From: Phragmites australis
Lineage: Eukaryota > Streptophyta > Magnoliopsida > Poales > Poaceae
Assembly (NCBI RefSeq): GCF_958298935.1
Contig: NC_084921.1
Span: 53,059,001-53,123,000, forward strand
Length of the DNA stretch: 64,000 bases
Direction of reading: 5' to 3'
In this document: positions 10,102-23,102 of the stretch, in pieces
Layout: every line of letters begins with the position of its first letter
Numbering within the stretch: the stretch's first letter is position 1
The notes under the pieces: model-generated
Seen by the model: the letters and a program-made list of their open reading frames with translations, nothing else
The model's database searches: none
Told to the model about the DNA's origin: nothing
Translations under genes and position numbers: made by a program

Positions 10102-13100
10102 TCACTGGTCAGCCTCTCGACGACTTGGCTTGTTTGTCGTATCCTTGCCATGCATTCTAGGAAGGTCATCAACATGCGAGGTACGATGCTGTGAAGTTAC
10201 ACCTTTTCTTTCTCGTTCTCGTACATCGAATGATTGCGCGCTACCTCCATGGACATGAGGCTGTGGAACAGAAGGTGCGTACTCCCCAGCTTCTAAAGAA
10301 GACTGGTCTCGCTTAATCTTTCTCCGTTTGGAAGCATTACTAGGGTCGCTGTCTTCCTTCATAGTAGTCCCTTTCTCCCTATCCCTGTCATCGACCTAGA
10401 CAATCAACAAAGGACTAGTAAGTCAAACGTCTGGTTCTTCAAGTTATACACACAGCAACCTCACAAAAATATCATTGCACATATGTAAAATTACAGCATT
10501 GGATTTCTTCAGCTGACAAATGGCAGCTAACAATCAGCAAGCACAAAACAGACATTAAACTGTACCAATACAACCAAAAAGAACACACAGTAGTCACACA
10601 CCAGATGAGGGAGTGAGTAAACCGGTAAGAACACCTTTTACCTTATTTGATAAAACATCCCTATCTTCACGCTTTCTATCACGAAGATCTTCTTCTCTCC
10701 TGTGCTTCCCGTCATCCTGAAGCGATGAAGCATTCTCCTCCGACTGCCTCCTTTCTTTCTCATCACGCCTGGGAGATGACCTTGGAATATGCCTGGTGCT
10801 CCCACCCCTTCGGTCGGTATCTTCTTCTCTTCTGTTAGCACCAACTGATTGGGGTACAAAGCTTGTGGGAAGAGGTGGAGGTGGTGGCAAACTTTGGCCT
10901 CGGAATCGTTCATCGGAAGAATGTGTACGGTCAACAGAAGGTTCAACATATTTGACTTTATTCCTCTCATCCTTATTTCTATCCTCTCTTCCTTTTTCAG
11001 GGGCTTTATCTGTGACTCTCTCTTGCATCCTTTCAATAGAACGTTCTCTCCTCTCTGACAATCTATCTGTTGATCTCTCAATGGCATCTTCCCCACGACG
11101 CCTCTCAGGTCGATCTATTTTTTCTCTAGGATCTCTGTCATATTTATCATCAAATTTTTCTTTTAATTTTTCTGCCCTACTCAAGTTTTGTTCCTCAGCA
11201 GCACTCTTCTCATGATCCACTGAACGAAATTTATCTATTGCGCGTGAGTCTAAACTTTTTTCCTTGTCTATATGGTGTTCACTCAAGTCACTGTCTCGAA
11301 GTTCAATTTCTCCTTTCCTCCGTTTACTTGATCTATCTTGCTCCTCAGTCGGAGCAGATCTTTTCTGCTGCCTCACGGTAGAGTCAGTCAAATCAGTAGA
11401 CTCACCAGCAGGATTCGCTGCTCCATTATGTGTAACCAACATTGTTGTTCTTTGGGAGGATGCTGAAACCTTTCGTGGCACTGGATGCAAGTTACCATTG
11501 CTGCTAGTGGAATTGGCATCTTGGACAACATCAGTTGCCTGAGACAATACTTCTCTATCAGCAGGAACAGCAGAGGCTTGATGATTTACATTCCGGCTGG
11601 TAGATTTCCCAGATTTTACATCTTCCTTTGTCACATCGTACTTCAATACCTTCCCTGCATTGTGCGCAGCACGCTTTTGTGGTGCCCTTGTCTGTTGTAT
11701 AAAAGAACAATTGAAATAAATTGCAATAACTCATGTCCAAAACAACAATTCAACAATTAATGATTCATCCAAAATACTCAATTTTCTGGACAAGATGTCA
11801 ATGATGAAGTCAATAATCAAGATATGTCAATTTACCTTAGTCCAGGTGTTGCCTTAAACTATATGAGAACCTAAACTTTTTCCATGCGATACATATTTAG
11901 TTAGCTTAGCAGTTACTGTTATCAACTATTGAGTACAAGCTTACCAAAATGACAAAATCTAAACAGCACTCAAGACTTGAGCAGTGTTCCATGGAAATTT
12001 AAATAAAGGATATGGATTAGGCACTAACAAGTTAGCTTTCACAACTATTGTTTAGAAACTGACATCAAAAGTGGAATGAGAAAAGGAATTACTACTGTCA
12101 CTGAATATAGGTCGCAATGGGATTTGCGCGGTCAGTCATTTATACCTCTCAGCATTAGTGTATGTAGAACCATATGGATTGACCAATGCTAAATAACGAT
12201 ACAGATTCATGGTCTAAGTAAGCAACAACAAAGCCTTTGTCCCAAGCAAGTTGCGGTAGGCATTCATGGTCTAAGTAAAAAACCAAATTGTATTTAATGA
12301 CCAAGGGAGTGTTTGCTAAGTACTCTTGAGTTTCCTTTTCCTTCTCGATCCAATTCGAGTAAAGTATGATGACCATATTAATTATCAAAATATAAACTAT
12401 CCATGTGCAAAACAGATACCTCAGATTCTGAAGTAGGCTTCACAGAAACCTTAGCCCCTTCATCAGATACAAGTTTTGGAGGTTCATCCGCTACACGTAC
12501 AGCCCCTGAAGATTTCCCTTGTGCAGAGGAAGATGGTATTTGACTATCAGATCCATTTGCAGACACGGTGCTCTTCTTTTGATGAACATCAGGCTTTGTT
12601 GCACCTTCCGACTTTTCATGCCTACTCTCTGTAGACTTTGCACGAACATTCTGATCTTTTGCCATTGAGGGATCTGCTAACTGATTTCCTGTAGGAGATC
12701 CAAAGATTATAAATGCTCAAGCTAATCACAAAGGCTAAACAAAAACACGTTTTGTAGTTTCTATTTACCAGGCACAGATCTTGCTGTTGCTGGCTTCAGA
12801 TCAAGGTGGCCCATGCCAAACTCTTCTTCAGATAGCCAAGAACTCTGCAGAATAGAGAGCATTGCACTTGAACATGTTGTATACAAATAGATGTCTCCTA
12901 CTCGGCAGGGGGAAAATACCAATTAGGAATAGTGTAGAACTTACCTTGCGAGCAGCTAAAGCAGCAGCTACACCGGTAGCAAGAACTTTAAGATCCTCTC
13001 TCTCATCCCCTTTTAGTTTAGCCACCTGGTCAGAAAGGTTGGTGAGAAATAGCTAGCAACATAACATGAATAAAAACTGAAATAACATGAATAATGACTG

Positions 13101-16100
13101 GCAATGGACTTACCCGTTTCTCAAGATTGACACCGCTTTTACGAATAACAGGAAAGACACTAGATATCTTTGTCAGCACAATAAGGGCATTTCGGATTTC
13201 CATGTATTCTTTTGATTCCATGCATTGGTTAAGCGCCTTGGTGATTCTTGAACTCCACTTCCAATGAACCTTTCAAAAATACAAATAATACAAAATAATA
13301 AAAATGCTGAAAAAAACCATACAATGTGGCGAACAACAAATAACACAATCACTTTAAGGTATTAGGTATACCATATTTCCTGATTTTTCAGGTCAACATG
13401 ACAAAATATATAGAGAATAACAGATACCAAAGCATACTAATGGGCATTTCAAAATACAATGAATTTATATCATGGAATGAAGATACAACAGGAGTTCCAA
13501 TATAAAAAAAGGAGGTCAACATGACCAAATATACATAGAGAAAATAGCAGCTACCAAAACATACTGATGAGTATCCTAAAACGACATTGAATTTATATTG
13601 GGATTGAAGATACAACATAAATTCTTTTAAGAAAAACTGGAAGATACTCAGCAATATAAATACATGGCAGGATTTACATTTACCTGATTACGATGTGATC
13701 TTCCTAAATCATTTTCAAGTTTTAACATTTTGTGGAAGCTATAGTTTGCCACTACACGTCTATTGTGTACCCAACACATTCAAACTCTACTGTGCAATCC
13801 AACATGTCTTGAACATGAGACAGAGCATTTAGGATCTGATTGTTTCTCATTTTGATGACAACAGTACAACTAATAAGTAACTAAGCGTTGAAATCTAAAT
13901 TATTGTGATTGAAGACAAAAAAAATAAGGTCTACAGGAAGATAATTCATGCAACAGTAAATATAACTTCAAGGATGGATAAAACATACTCGAATAAACTG
14001 GCTATAAGATACACGTTGGCTGTTTGGGAATCTGAAGTACACTGCAAAACCTGGTTTGTTTCCACATTCACGCTCATACACAAGTTCATCACTCTGCAAA
14101 GTGTTGGGAGGTAAAAAAAAAAGAACATTAAAAAGACACAATAACCAAGACTCCGAGAGGAAAGCTGTTCAATAACACGTGCTAATCCCATTTGTTACCA
14201 TGAATACAACAGTGAAGAATGTGCAAAAAACCTTAAGGGAAAAAAATACCTTCCAATAATAGGCCATCTTCAATGTATCATGAAGAAACCTTCCAAGCCT
14301 GCCAGCTTCAAATTCTGTGCAACAGCATATCATTGGCTGTAGGGTCTTACAGACAAAACAATCAATATGATTGACTGTGTTAAAGAATGGAGTCCCAAGT
14401 GAATGCAGTGTTTGGACAAATGTAGCACAATACACAGCATCCTGCATACTAAAAACACAGCGTGGGTATATGCACCGCTGTAGGAACTCCATGTTGATCT
14501 TCAGTGCATCTGGACTGGAACTCAACCACTTATCCTTTTCACGAGCTAGCCTTTGGAACACAGATGCAACGTGTTGTTGGTGCTTCTGAGATTCACTGTT
14601 CAATTTGTCGAGTAAATCTTGGATTCTCTCCTTGTCCTTCTTACGTCGTGAAATTGCAATGCTAGTGTTATCTGAGTTGTCTTCCAATTGTTTGAGATTC
14701 TCATGCAGCTTCATGATTTCTGTATCATAACGATCTTTTGGGAAGTGAAGATCATAAAGCGTTAAGCCCCAGAAAGTAGCATATAGATCTGGTGAAAGAC
14801 TATTCCAAGCTTTTGTTGGCAAAATTGACCGGACTGTATTAAGAAGATCTGACCACCTGTAGCAAGACAGAATACAGAGAACATGTGAATGAAGAATTTA
14901 AACTACCAAGGTATATGTCAAAGAAATGTCATTCTTAGTTAAAAACAGAAAACATTTGAACCAATGTTAACCTCAACAAGGACTGAAAACTAGATTCGTG
15001 GATTTCTGCATACAATAATTCATTGTTCAAGCCTTCAAGGTAGAGTTGTTAGTTCCCACTAGCTAACAGGGATAAAAACCAATAAACCATGATCTTTTGG
15101 AGGGGAATATAGGAGGGACAAAGTTCTTGTAATTTCACTCAAAACTTTTCTCCTTTGTTATTTAATTTCTATATTCATACTTCTGCTGAGGAAAATCATC
15201 CATGTAAGCATGTCTTGCGTAAGCAAGCATATCAGAAGTTTGAGAGTTTTGAAGGTGATAGATAAGGAATGATGGAGGAAAAGATGAATAGTTAGCTAGC
15301 TTTGTACCTCGGGATTGCATAAAAGAGATAATGGCAATTCCCCATGGCTTTGAAGAGACAAAATTGGAAAATGATGATAGTAACAGGGAAATAGGCAAAA
15401 GGTGAAGTAAATAGCTCAGGGAGTGATACACTGATAATCCATGCTACTGAATAGGATAGAATACTCAAAATGGGGAAATAACATATGAATCTTACATGTA
15501 CAGATTCCAAATGGCTCAAGTTACTAAAATAAGGGTACAAATTAATCCAGGCTAAAGGATGTTCGGGGATTGTAATTATAGTGGAACCATATTATCTCCA
15601 TGAAACCACATAAAATGTCATGAGAAACATGCATAATTGTCGCAAACGGTCAAAATGATCATAGAAGACTTACATGATTGGTTCCTGAGACGAGTCAAGA
15701 TGCAACATAAGATCCTCGGATGATACAGATTCTCCTTCCTCATTATCATCAAGAGGCCAGCAAATGTCACCACCATTAGCGCTTTTGAAAAGCCTCATCA
15801 CCGGGCGGTATATAAGGAAAGCAACCTGGATTTAAAAACAAGTTCACCATGTTTACTCAAGTTGAAACACATTAATAAAACATTCCACCCACCCCCCAAA
15901 CACACACACACACACACTGCGGACCAAAACACACACAAAAAAAAAATTACAACAAGCAAGGGAGAAGATCATGGGAACCCAAATGTATTACCTCTGGCTC
16001 AATGTGGTATTTGTGAACCAGATCTTGCAAAGGAGGTATTAGTTGAGCATAGGTAGTTGGAGTTACGGCACTTGAAAGAAACTCAACATACTGAAGAAAT

Positions 16101-19100
16101 ATTCCATGGCATCTATCAAACTGCTCACTGACCATTTTGATATATGTGGCATCTGCATTTATTATGATCCTGAGAACAAAAACAACGTTATCAAGATCCA
16201 AGAGTGGTGCGAAAAGTTAAAGATGGATATGACTGGATCTATGCGCTTATTTTTTAAAGTTCCTTTGGAAAGCAGTCATGGAGATCTAGCACTACTTTTG
16301 CCAAATCATATTATAGTTTAACAAATTATGTCATCAGATGGTTGATCCCTCCCTATTAACATGGTGTGAATATTTTTATTAGTACTCCATATTTTCTGTT
16401 TTCTGCATCTCCTTTTGCATGGTTTAGAACAAAAGGCTCATGAAACAAACACCAAGATGTATGATACTGGTTGTCAGGTTCCATAAAACAAGATCATAAT
16501 AACTCTTCAGCATCGACTCATAGAAAAAAATCTAAAAGTATAATCATCTATACCTTTTAATGGACAGAGACACCACCCTCCTGGTATTGGCTCGTACTAC
16601 TACAACCTAGTACATGCTAATGTGTAGTCTAACAGTTATTGTGTTGAAAACTAGAACTAAAGACACTTCATCAAGAAACCAGAAGGGAAATTAAGACTAT
16701 TAGCGCAGGCCAACACAACATGCGTGTGGAGGGACTACAGCAAAAAATTGTAGATGTCATCAAAAGTTTCTAAAATAAAAATCTTACTTGGATCGATGCT
16801 GAGCAATAAGCAGTAGCATAGGAACTGCAAGTTTAGGCTCTTCTTTTGGAAGCAATGAATCCCTCAACCTATTTGTAGACTTACTCAGCACCTACAAAAG
16901 AAGCTCTTCAGTAAAAAATTAGTTTGACTTTAATATGCTACTGAGATAGAAGCTTGTGCCTCACAACCTTATAGTTCCTAGTTGCTCCAAATAGTGAAGC
17001 TTGCTGCCGCAAAGTCTCACTTCCTGCCATAGCATCAACCTGTTCCTCGGTCATATTCTCAGTGTACTGCACATTTGCCATTTGCTGAATGAGCTCCTGC
17101 ATGACTAAACCATGTTAGGCTTCGGAATCATACAATTCCAAGACAGGAAGAAGCTTCAAAAAGCAGCCAACAGACCTCCAAGACAACAAGCTCGATGCCC
17201 ACGCCCTTCTTTAGTTGATTAACAAGGTACTGGAGAAGGCTTTTCAGTTCCACAGCATTATGCTTCTTGCACCTGTAAGAATGAATCGGACCAAAAAAGA
17301 GTAATTAGCAGGACAAACTCTATCATTAATGATGGCTGTAGAAATAGGAGCACAACAATTATAACCCCAAAACCGAATAGGCGAACTCATGAAATGTACA
17401 GAGATTAGCAAAGCATGATCAAGTGTGCCAAAGCAATATCACATGTACAGAATACCAGAATGTAATAACAGCTTGGGAGTCAAAAAGTACATACAGGTGG
17501 CCCAAAAAGGATGCAAGACATTGAAGCCAATCTGATAGATTAAGACCATCATCTTTAAGTTTCTCACGACCGCCTTGAGCCAAGCGTTCAATCACAATAT
17601 ATTGCAAGATGTCATACTCCAGCTGTAAATGACGTGCAACAATGTTGTAACTAAAGCAGACAACAATCCAAAGGCACGTGCGAAATAATTGCAGCCAATA
17701 CATAAAAGGGGTACTGGTAAATTCATAAATCATGAATGAATACAATTAAACAATGCTGTATAGAAAACAATAACAAACAGGGCTATAGCAATTGTAAACA
17801 TGTGCATAGAACCTACATCAAAATCAGGGCTAATACCTGAGTCAAGTACTTAAAAGCATCCACAACTGGCGTAATCATATCCCTGTATGCTTCAACCTGC
17901 AAATTGTGACAATGCAAATGTGAATATATCGGTGATGTACATAGAAGAATTATAGACAAAACATTGTCAAAACAACCCAAGGGATGACTATAAATTATCT
18001 TCGATCTTCCAGAATAACCGAATTGCAAAGTTAACAATTAAATTCAACACTAATGAAAATATATCGTTTCAACCTAGAAGGCTAGAACCCTCTGAACGAA
18101 CTTAGTTCCTGCATTACAATTCTCCCAGAATTAACACAACCAACAATGTTTTGCAGTGCCTACCGGTGCAAGGTTAGTTGAAAATTAGAGATAATAGCAG
18201 TTAGTTTCCTTGTTAGTTGGGTCTATTGCCCTAAAAGAAATATAGCATGTATTAGTGATAAGTTTCGTAAGGTCAGATATTATTTCTTTGGGATCAAGTT
18301 CAGTCGTCGTCCCTACAAAAGGGATATCCTTGCATCCAAATGCTGCCCACAAGGAATCATGCAAGAATAGTGAATCCCAGTCTGCAGTCTCTCCTCCCTT
18401 CCAGTACCTTAATCCCCTTCAAGCCATGTTGTCTGGGCTTTCCTGTGTACGGAAGTTATCCCATTGTCAATTGAATTAATGTTCAACAAGACAACAGTGG
18501 ACTTGGATACGTCGGTTGAAATGGTTTGGACATATCAAACGGAGGCTTCTAGAGTCACCTGTGCATAGCGAGATATTGAGGCGCGCTGATAATGTGGAGA
18601 GGCAAGGGTCGACCAAACCTAAAATAGGAGGAGTCTGTAAAGAGAGATTTGAAGGAACTGAATATATCCAAAGAACTATCCACGGATAGAAGCGTGTGGA
18701 AATTGGCAATCCACGCGCCAGAACCATAACTTATACTTCAGTGTCCTTATACTGTTATCACTTTATTTTTTACTATTACTAGTACCCTTACTATCATTAT
18801 TATTTTCTCATCATCTTTTTAGTTGGATCTTGTAGGTTTCATCTCTAGCTTACCCCAACTTGCTTGGGACAAAGGCTTTGTTGTTGTTGTAAGACAACAG
18901 TGGACCTGATAATGACTCGACATTAATGAGATAAACATGCTTCTACATCGTACATGATTTGACTAGTCTCCCAAACAAGTTCCACACTAGGCAGTACAGT
19001 ACAAGGCAGCTTACTGTGACTAATTATAAAGCATAATATGGATCTAATTGTGGCGGAACACCATTGGAGGGTGTATATTAAATAGCGCATGGTAGGCTGG

Positions 19101-22100
19101 TAGCAATTCAAAGCTATCCCACTACACTACTAAAGCATATAAAGCAAGGTCAGCATCAGTAAAGGACATCACGACCATCAGCAGATCCAATGCACTACTA
19201 AAGCATATAAAGCAAGGTCAGCATCAGTAAAGGACATCACGACCATCAGCAGATCCAATGCACGGGGAGATGACATTGCCAGTGTCAAACTAGCAGGAAG
19301 CAGGGCTTGCTTAGTTGCATTCATTACGCAACAGCATGTAGACTGAAAGAAACTATGGTGGATTATAGTCAGGTTAGTGTGAGAAAAGCCCAACTGGGAC
19401 AAGCATGCCAACTATGGAGAGGATGGAGTTGGTAGCAGACATTAGTTTGAGAAAAAAGAAAACAGAAGCCATTTGCAAAAAAAAAACGTCAGTAGTTACT
19501 GGGAAATAGGTAAAATAGCTCAGGCTTCCTAAGGAAATACGATGTTTGTATATACATGCAGTGTATGATACTTCTAAAATTGAATAAGTTTACCCCCAAT
19601 TAGTGATTACATGGACACAACTTGGTTCCACACACCTGTTGGACAATTGTCCGAAGCACAGTCATAGGATTTGCATGAGCAAGTTTAGCCACCATGCGGC
19701 CAAGCGGCTTCAGATTTTCCTTAGCCAGACGTTTTAAGAGCCTTCTGGTGTCCAGCTGATTAAAAAATACAGATGTATGTGAATTCAAAACTTGGCATGA
19801 AATGATAGGTTAGAAAAAACTTAGTCAGAATAAAAAGGTGACCTTTGCAGTTTGCCTTGCAGCAAGAACAATTGGGTTTTGTTCAGTCTCCTTCTCCCAT
19901 TCGCCATATAGACGATAGCGGGCCTGGAAATGGAAGATACCAAATTGCTAAAACATGAATAAAGTGGTAAATAAAAAATGAAATAATATGACAAACCTCG
20001 TAAGGAAGAAGGGAATGAACGCCCCATATCTCCATATCAACAGCAGGATTAGCAGGTATAAGCTGCAATGAAGGAAACAAGCACGACCCAAGTGCTTCTT
20101 CAATCCGAGATTCTGAAGAAACTATGCTTGCTGCATGGGTTGACTCTTTTGATGAGAGGAGGTATGCTTTTAATACTCTGCAAACCTGAAAAATTAATAT
20201 GAAGGACCGATCAATAAACAAACAATGTCCAACTATTTTTGCTACTAGAATATCTATATGGAACTGCAAAGTTGCAACTTGCAAGGAAAGATATTTGATA
20301 GCATGTTTTTAATACTCAAGTGCTTTTTAGAATAACAATTACAACATTTTGTGCTGCAAGCTGCAAAACTTGACTACTGATTTGCTACAACTAGACAACG
20401 AGGGTGAGTTTTTTTCGTTTCATGGTTTATTACAACAATGCAACCCATGGAGCGAGATTCTAGTCATGACTTATGACAATCATAGATGCAATGAAAAGAT
20501 TCCTAGCTTGATGTTCTTTGTAAGAATTCTAACATCACAAATCAATAATATACGGCATGACTGCACCGAACAAAATCATCGATTATATACAGATGGCAGC
20601 AACAGGTAGAGCATTATAGCAAGCAGCAGTAGAGAGATTGAAGTTACCTTTTGAAGTAATTGAGTATCACGATGAAGGTATGGTCCACAAGCAGTGAGCA
20701 TTTGGAAAAATTCTTTTGGTAGATCAAATGGACTTGGTGATATCTGGTCAGCATCATTCTTACGAGGGAAGTTATAATACGTTTGAAAAACTATATCATA
20801 GGCTGAAGACATTGTCTTTTCAATCATTCTGCATATAGGGAAAATAGAGATGAATATACGTTAATACTGCACAAAACCAAGAAATGTATCATTGGAACAA
20901 AAGAAATATAACAAACCTAAATAGTGCATCACAAATTTCAATGTGCTCAACAGGATTTAGGTGTGCAAGACGTTCAAAGAGTAGTTGTGCATGATACCTG
21001 GCAAAGAACAGGAGAAACCAATGAGTTATATTTACAACAACAAAGCTTTTTCTCCCAAGCAAGTTGGGGTAGGCTACAAAATGCTTTTAAATATCTGCAT
21101 AGTACAATTATACAACGATAATATTTACAAGATGCCAAAAAATTACTGCTGCATTTACTGCAGGAACATGATTACAACCTATGAACGAAAAAAAGAAATG
21201 CTTCTAATTATCTTCACAGTACGATTATGCAACAAGTAAAAACTATCGCTCATGTACATTACCAGTCATGCACAGAGAGAAAACCAAGAAGCAGCCCAAG
21301 TTTCTGGTTCTTTTCCATCTCAGGGGCTCGCTCCCCAACTATATCATTTTCCATCTCCAATGCTGTGTATAAATCGATAGTTATTTCTTGTTTCTCGTCA
21401 TCCATAAGGTCCTTTCCAGTAGCAGCAAGATTGATTTTGCCAATTTTATTAGCCTGCAGTAAAAAAAGAGAGGACTAAGCTCGTAAGACCAAATTCACAT
21501 CTGGAGTTAGAAATTGTTCAGGTTAAAAAACAAAGAACTCATGCTCTTTCTGTCCTTTATTAGGGCAAAAGGCCATAACATTGTACAGGTAGTCAGCAAT
21601 ATTAACAAAATCATGGAGCATATACTACCTAAATGGATGAGTATGGTACATACAACTTAACAAAAAAGTAATATTTTTTTGGTCCCTCCCTCAACCCTTT
21701 TTTGCCACTCCCTTTCACTCCTACTTGTGGAAGATTAGTGGATGGTGGGGCAAATGTATGTAACAACACAACATAGTCACTATCCTTACCCAGTTACAGT
21801 CAAAGTTTCAATAAAGAAAAGGAATACCAACCTCATCGATTCTTCTTTCAATGAAAGAGTGAAAATGCTCAAATGCCTCATCATCATTTGGAAGCAAGTG
21901 AGAATAGCTGAAACAAGCCATTGAACATAAGAAACACATTTGAAAAAGGGTATTCAAATATGGCAGTAAAATCAAGTTGTACAACATATAAACTAAAAAC
22001 AAACAAGAACTTAGAGACTACAATCAGCAGCATCTATGCTTGGATAGACATCTAATAATACTGAAAATAATAATAGGATTGAGAAACTAAGAAATGTCTA

Positions 22101-23052
22101 CCACAGTAAGCATAAAATAATAACATGATCTGAAAATCATTTAAAGCTACAAATACATGTGAATGATGATGTCTAAGATGATGGTTAGCGATCAGGAATA
22201 CAAGGAGATATTAAGAAACGTACACATTATCAAGGTCAATGAAACCAGATTTGATTAACAAAGCTGCTGTTCTGAAAAGCCCAGATGGAACAGTGCTGTT
22301 GACATCCAATCGTTGATAGTACTGGAATTTGAACCCCAAAATCTGGGCAGCATGGGACTGTAATAGAGGAAATTGTAAGATATGGAGAAAATACTACATG
22401 AATTATTACCAAAATCTTGTAAGATGTGGTGAAAATACTACATGAAACTTGTGAGATGTGAAAAACTGAACATACTACATGGACTATTGCTATAGTATTA
22501 TTAACTACTGGTTCTACTAGAACAAATACCTTTGGAAAAAGAGGTATAAGCTGATAAAAGATGTTACTATCTGGATAGAGTTCAAAGCATTCCAACACCT
22601 GACAGAAAGACAAAAATAACAGAATTACACGACTTCAACAACATACTTCTCCAACATTCAATAACAATGGCATAGCAAATGAAGACTCACAATATCAAAT
22701 ACACGATTTGGGTCCAGATCAAAATGACCAATCAATGACTGTCACAAAAAGAACATTATGTTATTACACATTACTGCTTACAAGCTAAAAACATATCATA
22801 GAAGGAATTAATGCCAATGCCCAATGGCAACCTTTATAATGCTGATTGTAACTGAAGAAGCATTCTGGCATGCCAGATCTGAGCAACCTTGACAAAGGAG
22901 TGTCACCTGAATTATCCAGACACACAGATGAGTAGGATTAGGAACCGCTAAACTTCGATTAGCATAACCAAAGAACCTTCAGGAACTATGTGAAAAGAAG
23001 AATTAGCAGAAAATGCCAGAAAATTGCATGGTACAATCATTTAGGTAATTTT

Positions 23053-23102
<50 letters not shown>

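Noticed and set aside
10638..11215. Plus-strand and alternate-frame ORFs across the large THO2 exon
   Set aside because: They are shadows of the charged, repetitive THO2 C-terminal region; the minus-strand frame is continuous with good splice junctions.
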